Part shown: piece by piece, positions 31,345 to 39,104 of the stretch
Numbering within the stretch: position 1 is the first letter of the stretch
Layout of the letters: the number at the start of each line of letters is the position of its first letter
Assembly (NCBI GenBank): GCA_035552775.1
Contig: DASZKW010000022.1
Location: 1 to 40,018 of the forward strand
Origin: DASZKW01 sp035552775
GTDB lineage: Bacteria; Actinomycetota; Acidimicrobiia; Acidimicrobiales; Palsa-688
Direction: 5' to 3'
DNA length: 40,018 nt
Notes under the pieces: generated by a model
What the model saw: only the letters and a program-made list of their open reading frames with translations
What the model was told of the DNA's origin: nothing
The model's database searches: none
Made by a program: the position numbers and the translations under genes

Positions 31345-31847
31345 GTCCGGGGCCGGGGACTCAAGCGCGCCACCGCCCAGCCGCCGTCCTCTTCTACCAG
31401 CTCCATCGTCCCCACTGGAACGTCGCCCCCGAGCGCCTCGGGCAGCGGTGCCGTGATCACCACCCACACGGGTCCTTCCACCGGCGCCACGGCATCCTCC
31501 CGGTACTCCAGAGCGTCGAGGTCATTGCCTGCCAGGTCAGCGCGCAACCCATTGACCAGGTCGGTCAAGAAACCGTCCAACTCGCTGGATGTAGCCGTCC
31601 CGTCGCGCAGGCGGGCGGACAGGGCCTCGTTCAGTCCGCGCCCCACGGCGATTCGCAGCACCGCTCGGCGTCCGTCCTGGCTCAGCAGCTCCCACACCCG
31701 CCGATGTTCCCCCCACGCGACGGCTGTCACAAAAGCCCGCGCAACCTCTGCCGGACCCGGCCCGTCGCCCGGAGGGCCGCTCGGACCTCGCACCCCGCTC
31801 GGGCGCAAGGGCCGGTGGCCATTGGCGGACTCGGCCCCGCCACTCAT
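31341..31847 (-). CDS. NTF2-like/hypothetical protein in the hydrogenase operon
   Basis: A 168-residue protein. After a Pro/Gly-rich lead (about 1-35) comes VARAFVTAVAWGEHRRVWELLSQDGRRAVLRIAVGRGL, a helix arrangement seen in NTF2-like folds. Strands GPVWVVITAPLPEALGG and GTMELVEEDGGWAVARL close the domain. No family is confidently recognised. ATG 31847 lies 61 nt after the TPR gene. The 5' part (31771-31785) carries a partial copy of the dispersed GC-rich repeat. Confidence 0.6.
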   Translation of the reverse strand: MSGGAESANGHRPLRPSGVRGPSGPPGDGPGPAEVARAFVTAVAWGEHRRVWELLSQDGRRAVLRIAVGRGLNEALSARLRDGTATSSELDGFLTDLVNGLRADLAGNDLDALEYREDAVAPVEGPVWVVITAPLPEALGGDVPVGTMELVEEDGGWAVARLSPRPRT

Positions 31848-31908
31848 GAGCGCACCATCCAACCGATGGTGTACCAGCCTCGGCCGGTAGGTTCGCTCCC
31901 GAGGTCGC

Positions 31909-33252
31909 TCACGGGCGCTCGAAGCCGAGGGAGTAGAGGAAGTCGCGCACGAAGACCCGTTGTGGACCGTTGAGCGCCCAGCCCACGGCGTCGTCGAGAG
32001 CCCAGTCAAGCTCCTCCTTGGGCCCGGGCGCCAGCTGCTGCTGGGCGTCGAACTGGGCTCGGAGAACCGCCTCCAAAGCGTCGTTGGGTACGAGCATCAG
32101 CACCGCCAGCTCGGACTCGATAACCCGTCGGGCCGCCTCGCGGTCCAAACGGACCACGCCCCGGGCCCACTCCGCCAGGGCATCCGCCATGCGAGGGCCG
32201 GGCAGCAACAACAGACGAGACAGACGCTCACGGATCAGAGCCAGCCGCTCGTCGGCATCGCAGCCGGCCACGAGGACGGCGAAATGATCGGCGCGAGTGA
32301 GCCCTGGGAAGATCGAAGCCAGCCGGGCTTCGGTCTCGGACAGCTTGCCGTAAGCCAGCTTCCAGGAATCGGCATGCAGGCGAGGGTCGAGGATGGCCAA
32401 CGTATCCTCGAACGCGGCCAGGGCGCGGCGTAGGTCCTCGTCGCCGCCGAGCCCGAGATACGCAAGGCCCTGGTTGTACTTGGCCACGGCATGTTGGAAC
32501 GGGAAGTTGTCCGGGGCGAACACGGCGAGCGACTCGCCGAAGGCGGATAGGGCCTCGCCCAGGCGGGACTGCTTCTGGTCGGGGCAGAGCTGAGCCAGCG
32601 AGCTCAACGCCACTCCCTTGCTGTGGAGCACCAGCCCGTGATGATAAGGCGCCTCCTGCGGATCGAGCTCGGCGAGGGCGCTCCCGTAGTCGTCGAGAGC
32701 TGCCTCCAAGCCCAGCTTGGTCCCGCTGGCAGATTGGGCGAGGCCCCGGTTGTGCAGGGCGGCCACGCGGCTTCGCCGACCCTGGGCCGTTTCGGCAGTG
32801 AAGAGGTCGAGGGCCTGGTCGAAAGCGGTCACAGCTAGAGCGGGTTCACCGAGTTCGGTCTGAGCCAGGCCCAAGTTGTTGAGTACCGACGCCAGTTCCT
32901 CGGGGCGCTCCCTGCCCTCGAGCAAGGTGGCCGCTCGCTCGAAGAGGCGAACGGCCTGGGCGCGGTCGCCGAGGTGTCGGTGGGCGGCGCCGGCGGCGTT
33001 GAGCGTCCGGGCGTGCTCAACCGGATCGAAGCGAGGGTCGAACGCCTTCGCGGCAACGTCGTAGCAGACCAGGGCCCGGCGAAGGTTGTCGCCCGGGTCA
33101 CCGATGGGGGCCTCGGCGTAGGCCATACCTAAGCGGTAGGCGGCTGCCCCGCGGTCGCGGGGCCGGTGGCGGGCGGGGATGGCGGCCAGTTCCGCTTCCA
33201 GGGCGGCGATGGCCTCGACGGGGTCCAAGCCGACGGCGGTGGGCTCACTCAT
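31909..33252 (-). CDS. TPR-repeat protein of the hydrogenase operon
   Basis: A 447-residue cytosolic protein of helical repeats. Clear TPR units include ARTLNAAGAAHRHLGDRAQAVRLFERA, ASVLNNLGLAQTELGEPALAVTAFDQAL, AALHNRGLAQSASG and VAKYNQGLAYLGLG, covering about residues 35-300. A C-terminal helical domain follows (RLALIRERLSRLLLLPGPRMADAL... FVRDFLYSLGFE). TPR proteins are scaffolds; here it may bring together subunits or maturation factors. ATG 33252 lies 7 nt after the protease stop. Confidence 0.82.
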   Translation of the reverse strand: MSEPTAVGLDPVEAIAALEAELAAIPARHRPRDRGAAAYRLGMAYAEAPIGDPGDNLRRALVCYDVAAKAFDPRFDPVEHARTLNAAGAAHRHLGDRAQAVRLFERAATLLEGRERPEELASVLNNLGLAQTELGEPALAVTAFDQALDLFTAETAQGRRSRVAALHNRGLAQSASGTKLGLEAALDDYGSALAELDPQEAPYHHGLVLHSKGVALSSLAQLCPDQKQSRLGEALSAFGESLAVFAPDNFPFQHAVAKYNQGLAYLGLGGDEDLRRALAAFEDTLAILDPRLHADSWKLAYGKLSETEARLASIFPGLTRADHFAVLVAGCDADERLALIRERLSRLLLLPGPRMADALAEWARGVVRLDREAARRVIESELAVLMLVPNDALEAVLRAQFDAQQQLAPGPKEELDWALDDAVGWALNGPQRVFVRDFLYSLGFERP

Positions 33253-33259
33253 CAGATTC

Positions 33260-33811
33260 CTAAGACCGTACCGGCGCCCGGTCCGGCTCCCCGCTCAAAG
33301 GGCCGCTCGGGCCCAGGGGCTCCTCCGAATCGAGCAGCAGGTTGACCTGTCGCAAGATCTCCTCCACCGCGGGTTCGAGTGCCGCCTCCACTGGGTCCGA
33401 CAGACCTCGCCGTGGGTTGACGGCGTCGACGGGCTGACAGCCGATCACCACGAGCTTGAGCGGCAGGGTGCCCAAGGCACGAGCGAGCACGAATACCCGT
33501 TCGGGGGTGGCCAGATGCATGTCAGCCAAAAGGTCGTGGCGCTCGGCCAGCGACAGCGTGGCCACATCCACCACATCGGGCTCGATCACCATCACCGTTC
33601 CCGGGGGCCGCCCCCTGTCGACCGCGTCGGCCACGAACAGGGCATCGAAACCCTCACCCAGCTCATGGACCAAGGCGATCCCCGCGATACCCGTCTCGAC
33701 AACCCTCACTCCTGGAGGCAGGTCCCTGCCCGCCATGCGGCGCGCCACCTCCACACCGAAGCCATCGTCTCCGAGCAGCATGTTGCCCACCCCGGCGACC
33801 AGAATTTTCAT
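33260..33811 (-). CDS. [NiFe]-hydrogenase maturation protease (peptidase M52, HyaD/HycI type)
   Basis: A 183-residue nickel-dependent endopeptidase that removes the C-terminal tail of the large subunit after nickel insertion. The N-terminus MKILVAGVGNMLLGDDGFG carries the first acidic ligand (D16), VADAVDRG the second (D62), and a His (H92, or H99) provides the third. PLKLVVIGCQP follows. A C-terminal tail of 25 residues contains PLGPSGPLSGEP, encoded by the dispersed 23-bp repeat. The ATG overlaps the upstream stop as ATGA. The large subunit at 35557 has a matching 20-residue tail. Confidence 0.92.
   Translation of the reverse strand: MKILVAGVGNMLLGDDGFGVEVARRMAGRDLPPGVRVVETGIAGIALVHELGEGFDALFVADAVDRGRPPGTVMVIEPDVVDVATLSLAERHDLLADMHLATPERVFVLARALGTLPLKLVVIGCQPVDAVNPRRGLSDPVEAALEPAVEEILRQVNLLLDSEEPLGPSGPLSGEPDRAPVRS
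33289..33311 (-). repeat. Dispersed 23-bp GC-rich repeat, copy in the maturation protease tail
   Basis: Minus-strand reading CCCGAGCGGCCCTTTGAGCG plus GGG, nearly identical to copies at 3646-3668 and 11936-11958. It encodes part of the extra C-terminal tail of the protease. Confidence 0.7.
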
Positions 33812-34356
33812 GTCTCGTCCCCGTCCGATGATATGGGCACGTTTACCATATGGCGCTCCGCCACACGCAGGGCGTAGCCCTTGACCACCCACCAGGTCAG
33901 GTACTCCTCCAACTCCGCCCACGCCTTCTCGTCCACGCTGTCGCGCCAATGGTCCAGCCTGCGCTCGACCGCCCCGGCGATGAGCAGGTCGAGGGCGGCG
34001 ATGGTTCGCTCCTCGCTGCCAGGTTGGCCCGACTCGACGGCACCGGACCGGATGTCGGCGGCAATGGCCGAGGCCGCGCCTTCGAGCCGGTCCAACTCCG
34101 CGCTGCGATCGGCATCGCTCTCCCTGACGGGGTCCGGGCCTTCCATCGGAGCGCCGCCGTCCTCCTCTTCCACCCGGCGAAGGCAGTAGCCGTCGATGAG
34201 CGAACCCCCCGCCCATATCCCGATCTCAGGCAACGGCTGGTCGACACGCTGCTGACCCACCACCCGGTTGATGAAGCGGCTGGCCGCTGGGGAAAGAGGA
34301 TGAGCCTGGGCGAGAGCCCGTGCCCGGAAAACCAGGTCGGAGGGCTCGAAGGTCAT
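33808..34356 (-). CDS. Conserved-context hypothetical protein of the hydrogenase operon
   Basis: A 182-residue soluble protein. N-terminus MTFEPSDLVFRARALAQAHPLSPAASRFINRVVGQQRV, a middle PEIGIWAGGSLIDGYCLRRVEEE, and a helical C-terminal half (ERTIAALDLLIAGAVERRLDHWRDSV..AWAELEEYLTWWVVKGYALRVAE). No family recognised. It overlaps the NifU-domain gene and the protease gene by ATGA on each side, so it is tightly coupled to both and probably takes part in maturation. Confidence 0.72.
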   Translation of the reverse strand: MTFEPSDLVFRARALAQAHPLSPAASRFINRVVGQQRVDQPLPEIGIWAGGSLIDGYCLRRVEEEDGGAPMEGPDPVRESDADRSAELDRLEGAASAIAADIRSGAVESGQPGSEERTIAALDLLIAGAVERRLDHWRDSVDEKAWAELEEYLTWWVVKGYALRVAERHMVNVPISSDGDET

Positions 34357-34985
34357 CGCCCGGGGCGTCGCGTCAGCTGCACAGGCACCGGGCCGGGGGC
34401 GCTACTACTAGGACTTTTGCTACTGGGTATCTCGGGCGCAGGCAGGCCGCACGTCAAGCCCGCCTTGGCCGGATCGACCTCGACCGGAGCGTCGACCACC
34501 TCCAGGCGGCGGAAAGAAGGCCAGTTCTCACGCAGCGCCGCTTCGACCCCGTAGGTCAGAGTGGCCGATGAGCTCGGGCAACCATCGCACGTGCCGTTCA
34601 GTCGGACCCTGACGACGCCATCGGTGACATCGTCGATCTCGATGCTCCCCCCATGCGACTGCACCATGGGCCGCACATCGACCAGGGCCGCATCGACGTC
34701 ACTCATCGCTTCGTCGCGCAGGCCGGGGGCTTCCCCGAGCCCGTAGGCCGCCAGCAACGCGCCGGCATGTTCATCGGCCGCCACCGCCTCCAAGAAGATC
34801 TCGCCCCGCCATGCCCTGGTCATCTCCACCAGTTGACCCAGGCCGTCGCGGTGGAAGGCGTCGATCCAGTCGAGCAGCTCGCCCACGCGGGTGGCCACCG
34901 CAGGGTCCGGCCACGATGTCAGTTCCTCGGCCAGCTCGCCGATGCGGGCCAGCACCTCGGTGAAAGGCAGCTCCTCGTCGCTCAC
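34353..34985 (-). CDS. NifU C-terminal-domain (NFU) Fe-S scaffold protein
   Basis: A 210-residue protein. A helical N-terminal domain (about 1-90) precedes a NifU-like domain with VQSHGGSIEIDD, VRLNGTCDGCPSSSATL (C133, C136) and VEAALRENWPSFRRLEVV. The CxxC pair can hold a [4Fe-4S] cluster between two monomers. The C-terminus is Pro/Ser-rich. Likely job: supplying clusters to the small subunit, which needs several. GTG 34985 and the stop at 34353 overlap both neighbours. Confidence 0.86.
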   Translation of the reverse strand: MSDEELPFTEVLARIGELAEELTSWPDPAVATRVGELLDWIDAFHRDGLGQLVEMTRAWRGEIFLEAVAADEHAGALLAAYGLGEAPGLRDEAMSDVDAALVDVRPMVQSHGGSIEIDDVTDGVVRVRLNGTCDGCPSSSATLTYGVEAALRENWPSFRRLEVVDAPVEVDPAKAGLTCGLPAPEIPSSKSPSSSAPGPVPVQLTRRPGR

Positions 34986-35560
34986 GAAAATTCTCCTACG
35001 GGTGGTACAGGCTCCCCGGGGGGCAGGGTACGGCGCTCGACGGGTACATCCGGGTCGAGCGGAGGTCGGGCCACCTCTTCGTGCACCATCGCCAGCACCT
35101 CGTCCACGACCGCCTCCACTGGGTCGGAGAAGCCGAGACCGAACGCCCGGTCACCGGGCTCCACCTCGATCACCACGGTATCGTCGGGGAACGCCATCCA
35201 GTGGCGGCACACGGCCAAGGTGTGGTCGAGATCGATGATGCCACCGACGGCCTCCGTCAGTCGCTGGTGGACCTCGTCGGACGGCGGCGGGGTCAGGTCC
35301 AGGAAGTAGCGGCGCACAGTACCCGGGGGGTCCACTCCCCGGGGCATGGCCCCGAGGAGTACCACCCGTTCGGGTGCCAACTCTTGAAGTCGGTGCAGCA
35401 CCCTGTGGGCAGCGTACGACAGATCGTCCACCACCACGCCGCTGGGCCAGACCTCGCTCGCCACCCGGCGCACGAACTGGGTGCCGAAGTCGAGGTCTCG
35501 CAACCAGGGCAGACCGATACCGCCAACGAGGATTACGGGTGGCGTTTGCTCCTGAATCAC
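34982..35560 (-). CDS. Second M52-peptidase-like protein, degenerate
   Basis: A 192-residue protein. The layout follows hydrogenase maturation proteases: VILVGGIGLPWLRDLDFGTQFVRRV at the N-terminus, VVVDDLSYAAHRVLHRLQEL, VVLLGAMPRGVDPPGT, and DDTVVIEVEPGDRAFGLGFSDPVEAVVDEVLA. The canonical GNxxxGDDG loop is altered (GIGLPWLRDLDFG), so catalysis is uncertain. It may be an assembly partner rather than an enzyme. GTG 35560 overlaps the large-subunit stop as GTGA. Confidence 0.72.
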   Translation of the reverse strand: MIQEQTPPVILVGGIGLPWLRDLDFGTQFVRRVASEVWPSGVVVDDLSYAAHRVLHRLQELAPERVVLLGAMPRGVDPPGTVRRYFLDLTPPPSDEVHQRLTEAVGGIIDLDHTLAVCRHWMAFPDDTVVIEVEPGDRAFGLGFSDPVEAVVDEVLAMVHEEVARPPLDPDVPVERRTLPPGEPVPPVGEFS

Positions 35561-37437
35561 TCCAGGGTACAGCCGCAGGAGTTGACCTCCCGCACGATGG
35601 TCCCTTTCCCGGTATCCATGTGTGTTGTGCAGGGCATGCAAGGGTCGAAGCTACGGATGGCCCGCAGGATGTCGATGCCCTTGACGTCCTCGTCGGAGAC
35701 GCTCTCGAGGATGGGGGTACCGACGACGGCCTGCTCGTAGGGACCGGGGCCGCCGAAGGGATCGGCCGGGGAAGCGTTGAGGGTGGAGGGGGTGGTGATC
35801 TGGTAGTTGAGGAGTTTGCCCTTGTCCATATGCATGTGGTGCACCAACCAGCCTCGACCGGCCTCCCAGAAACCCACCGCGACGCGCTCGTCCTTGGGCA
35901 CCTTGTAGGAGGTGGACACGGCGGTCTCTCCCCGGCGCCAGTACTCCAGGGCTCGCAGCATGCAGTTCATCCCGATGGCTGCGGTGAATGCCATGGCGTA
36001 GGCCCGGCCCCGGTTGCGCTCCAGGGCGTTCAGGGTGCGAGGGACCTTCCAGAACAGCTCGGCTTCGGGCAGCTCATGGCGGGGCATGGTGATGCGCAGC
36101 CCGTCGCCGGTGGCTTCCACGAACGGGTTGTCGACGGTGCGACCGGCCAGTGCGGTGGTCCACATGCGCCCGTAGGTTCCCGTTTCCACTACCTGGCGGT
36201 CCCACCGGGGCGCAGTGTCCCAGGTGTACTTCTCCTTGAAGTTCTTCCCCTGGGGGCGGGGGATCGTGGTCTTGTTCCACGGGTGGTACGGCGACAGCGG
36301 GTTACCCAGGGCGTCGGTGGAGAAGCGGGGAGACCCCGATGTGGTCCAGTCGTCGTAGAACGAGTGGGAGACGAACTCCTCGAAGCCCATGTTGATGTCG
36401 GTCAGGTTGGTGGTCCGCAGCTCGCCGTCGATGATGATGCCGGGGAGGGCCCAGCGCCGGTTGCCCCACTCGTTGCAGTTGGCGTAGGTGGCGTCGTAGG
36501 AGGTGGAGTCGTCCCAGATGCCGGTCTGGGCCAGGTTGGTGGGGCGGGCGCCCACCAGCTCGTAATCCGGGTTGGCCTCGTAGAAGAACTCGACCAAGTC
36601 GTCCCAGATGCCGGCGATCTGCTTGCAGAAGTCGAAGATCTTGCCGAGTTGGGTGTAGTACTCGTTGAAGGTGGACGTCGACACGGTGGTCGACAGGCCG
36701 CCGGGCACGAGGGTGGAGGGGTGGGGGTACTTGCCGTAGATGAGCATGCACATGATGCGGCCCACCCGGGTCCACTCCAGGGCCTCGAGGTAGATCTTGC
36801 CGGTGAGCGGGTTGAGGGCATCCATGATGTCCTTGATGGTGACGTACCCGTGCACATCGGCGTGGGGGGCGAAGCTCTTCTCGGCCCTCGGGATCAACTC
36901 GGGGTTGGTCACCGAGACGATGGCGGTGGAGTAGTCGGGTCCGGCCAGCAGTCCGAGGTGGAGGGGGTGGTCGTAGAACATCTCGCCCACCTCGCCGAGG
37001 TTGCGGCACTCCACGCCGAGGGGCGGGGGGCAGATCCCGAACGCCTGCTCGATGCCGAGGGCGGAGACCGTGGCGTGCACGCCGCCGCAGACCCCGCAGG
37101 CCCGGGAGCTGATGTCGATGGCGTCCCGGGGGTCGCGGCCCTGGAGGATGATCTCGTAGCCACGGAACAACATGGCCTGGGAGTGGGACTCGACGGCCTT
37201 GCGCTCGTTCATGTCGAGCACGACGTGCACGGCGAGAGCCCCGGCCACCCGGGTCACGGGGTCGATGCTCCAGTCACGCAGTTTGGGGGGGGCGGCGAGC
37301 TGGGCGCCCGGTCCGTCCTGGCGTCGCACGTAGTGCGGAGCTTCGGCGTTGGTCACCGAGTAGGGGTCACCGTAGCCCTCGCGCAACTTGGCCTTGCCGT
37401 TGGCGTCGAAGTCGATTGGCAGATTTTTGAAGCACAT
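35557..37437 (-). CDS. hhyL: [NiFe]-hydrogenase large subunit, group 1h (actinobacterial high-affinity type)
   Basis: A 626-residue catalytic subunit that holds the Ni-Fe site. The N-terminal motif is SSRACGVCGGVHATVSA (C114, C117) and the C-terminal motif SFDPCMPCTTH (C600, C603, H606). The 20 residues after H606 are the tail that a maturation protease removes. The start MCFKNLPIDFDANGKA and the tail ending VREVNSCGCTLE are typical, as I recall, of the group first called 5 and now 1h, which oxidises H2 at atmospheric levels in actinobacteria. ATG 37437 lies 49 nt after the small-subunit stop. Confidence 0.96.
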   Translation of the reverse strand: MCFKNLPIDFDANGKAKLREGYGDPYSVTNAEAPHYVRRQDGPGAQLAAPPKLRDWSIDPVTRVAGALAVHVVLDMNERKAVESHSQAMLFRGYEIILQGRDPRDAIDISSRACGVCGGVHATVSALGIEQAFGICPPPLGVECRNLGEVGEMFYDHPLHLGLLAGPDYSTAIVSVTNPELIPRAEKSFAPHADVHGYVTIKDIMDALNPLTGKIYLEALEWTRVGRIMCMLIYGKYPHPSTLVPGGLSTTVSTSTFNEYYTQLGKIFDFCKQIAGIWDDLVEFFYEANPDYELVGARPTNLAQTGIWDDSTSYDATYANCNEWGNRRWALPGIIIDGELRTTNLTDINMGFEEFVSHSFYDDWTTSGSPRFSTDALGNPLSPYHPWNKTTIPRPQGKNFKEKYTWDTAPRWDRQVVETGTYGRMWTTALAGRTVDNPFVEATGDGLRITMPRHELPEAELFWKVPRTLNALERNRGRAYAMAFTAAIGMNCMLRALEYWRRGETAVSTSYKVPKDERVAVGFWEAGRGWLVHHMHMDKGKLLNYQITTPSTLNASPADPFGGPGPYEQAVVGTPILESVSDEDVKGIDILRAIRSFDPCMPCTTHMDTGKGTIVREVNSCGCTLE

Positions 37438-37486
37438 ATGAGTCGGCTTTCCTCGCGATCAGGTTTGGCTTCGGGCTACTGCTGAG

Positions 37487-38854
37487 CTACTTGTACCTGT
37501 TGTAGGACTCTTTGCGGTGCTGCGCCTTGGCGTAGAACTTCTCGATCACCTTGGCGGCGCCGCCGGGTCCGGTGCGGGAGCGAGCCCAGCCCGACGGCGT
37601 GGTGCCCTCCCAACGCACTGACAGGTTTTTGTCGTCCTTGGTCAGGCTTCGCATGCGGCGGATCATGCCGCCAGTCACCCGGCTGGTGTTGCTCGAGAAG
37701 AGCGAGCCGGGCGAGACCTCGTAGATGGGCGAGAACTTGTCGGGGAAGCCGGGCATGGTGCAACCGATGCAGATGCCGCCCATTTGCATGCAGCCTCCGT
37801 GGCCGTCGACGATGCCGCGCTCGGCGATGTTGCACTGCACCACGGGGCCCCAGCAACCCAGCTCGACCAGGCACTCCTTGTCGCCGTACTCGTGGGCGAA
37901 CACGCCCTCCTCGTAGTAGCCGGCCCGGGGGCAGTGGCGGTGGACGGTCTCGCCGAAGAGCCACGCTGGGCGGCCCAGGGCGTCGAACTCGGGCAGGGGG
38001 GCCAAGCCGTTGAGGAACAGCAACACCGCCGAAGCCGTCTCCAAGTAGTTGTCGCCGATCGGCGAGCACCCGGGGATGTTGACCACGGGGACGCCGAAGG
38101 CCGAGCGGTAGTCCTTGCCCAGGTAGTCCATCACGCCCATTGCGTTGGTGACGTTGCCCTTGGCGGCGGGGATCCCGCCCCATGTGGCGCAGGTACCGAT
38201 GGCCACGATGGCCGCGGCCCCGGGGGCGAGGCGGTCGAGCCACTCCAGGCTGGTGATCTGGCGCCCCGTCTCGGGGTCCTCGCCGAGGCCCATCCAGTGG
38301 CCGCTACCGGAGATGGACTCGTCCATAATGGAGCCCTCCCACGTGATCACGTAGGGGGCGTCGAGCTCACCGCGCTCGGCCATGAACAGGTTGTGGACCC
38401 ACTCAGGACCCGATTCCATCGAGATAACGGTGTGGATGAGCTCCACCCGGGGGAGACCGGGGATGATCCCCTGGAGCAGGTGCTCGACGCGGGGATGGGT
38501 GGCCCCCGACACCGCCACGGTGCAGCCGTCGCAGGAGGCGCCGACCATCCAGATCAGGTAGATCTTCTTCAGCGGGCCGATGCTGATGGACTCGTCGATC
38601 TCCTCCAGCGCCTGGCTGCGCACACCGATGGGTGCCAGGGGCTGGTAGGGATCCTTGGTCCACTCGGGCGGCGAGTGGGTCCAGTTCTCGACGGCGTAGT
38701 CCTGCCGCCGGGTAATGGTTCCCTGGGACCTACTGCTTCCCTGGTGGCCACTGCCCTGCGACGAGCCCGTCGCCGCGGTCTCCTTCTGGCGGGCGCGAAG
38801 CGGGCGCTCTGAGCTGCCTCGACCGCCCCTGGTGTCGTCCTTGTTGACGGGCAT
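37487..38854 (-). CDS. hhyS: [NiFe]-hydrogenase small subunit, group 1h
   Basis: A 455-residue electron-transfer subunit. A 50-residue disordered N-terminus (Ser/Gln/Gly-rich) replaces a Tat signal, so the enzyme is probably cytosolic. Cluster ligands: proximal C108-D-G-C111, GTCATWGGIPAAKGN and IPGCSPIGDN; distal HRHCPRAGYYEEG with ECLVELGCWGP; medial VQCNI, GGCMQMGGICIGCTMPGFPDKFSP. The Asp in CDGC fits the 3Cys-1Asp proximal cluster reported for group 1h enzymes. GGGGG precedes ATG 38854. First gene of the structural operon. Confidence 0.95.
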   Translation of the reverse strand: MPVNKDDTRGGRGSSERPLRARQKETAATGSSQGSGHQGSSRSQGTITRRQDYAVENWTHSPPEWTKDPYQPLAPIGVRSQALEEIDESISIGPLKKIYLIWMVGASCDGCTVAVSGATHPRVEHLLQGIIPGLPRVELIHTVISMESGPEWVHNLFMAERGELDAPYVITWEGSIMDESISGSGHWMGLGEDPETGRQITSLEWLDRLAPGAAAIVAIGTCATWGGIPAAKGNVTNAMGVMDYLGKDYRSAFGVPVVNIPGCSPIGDNYLETASAVLLFLNGLAPLPEFDALGRPAWLFGETVHRHCPRAGYYEEGVFAHEYGDKECLVELGCWGPVVQCNIAERGIVDGHGGCMQMGGICIGCTMPGFPDKFSPIYEVSPGSLFSSNTSRVTGGMIRRMRSLTKDDKNLSVRWEGTTPSGWARSRTGPGGAAKVIEKFYAKAQHRKESYNRYK

Positions 38855-39104
38855 AGTGACCCCCTGGTCTCCTGGCTGTCCGGTAGGTGCAGGTTACACT
38901 ATCTACGTCGCCGCTGTGATGGCGGATGAAGAAATTCGCCCATCTCGTACCAGCACCGTCGTTCACTTGTGGGAGCAGCGGTCGGAAGCTTGCAGGCGGC
39001 GTGACCGTGGTGTTGACCAGCCTCTGGCGCCTACAGGGCTGTTCAGCACCCACAGGCCGATTGGCGCAATAGAGTAGAACGCCGGGGAGGCCGGAGGCTC
39101 GGAC
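38855..39104. other. Divergent promoter region of the hydrogenase operon and a Lys-rich protein gene
   Basis: A 250-bp region with no supported gene. On the minus strand the stretch around 38893-38908 reads GATAGTGTAACC and could hold a -10 for hhyS. On the plus strand TAGAGT (39070-39075) could serve the gene at 39105. These are weak matches. Confidence 0.35.

Noticed and set aside
35557..37437. Selenocysteine in the hydrogenase large subunit
   Set aside because: All four nickel ligands are encoded as Cys and the frame contains no internal TGA.
35374..37485. A 703-codon open frame on the plus strand opposite the hydrogenase large subunit
   Set aside because: Composition is the low-complexity Val/Gly/Asp/His pattern typical of the antisense of a GC-rich gene, and the minus strand encodes an unmistakable hydrogenase large subunit.
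38730..39053. Minus-strand frame upstream of hhyS (HSGDVDSVTCTYRTARRPGG region)
   Set aside because: It overlaps the start of hhyS in another frame, has no recognisable domain, and occupies the expected promoter region.
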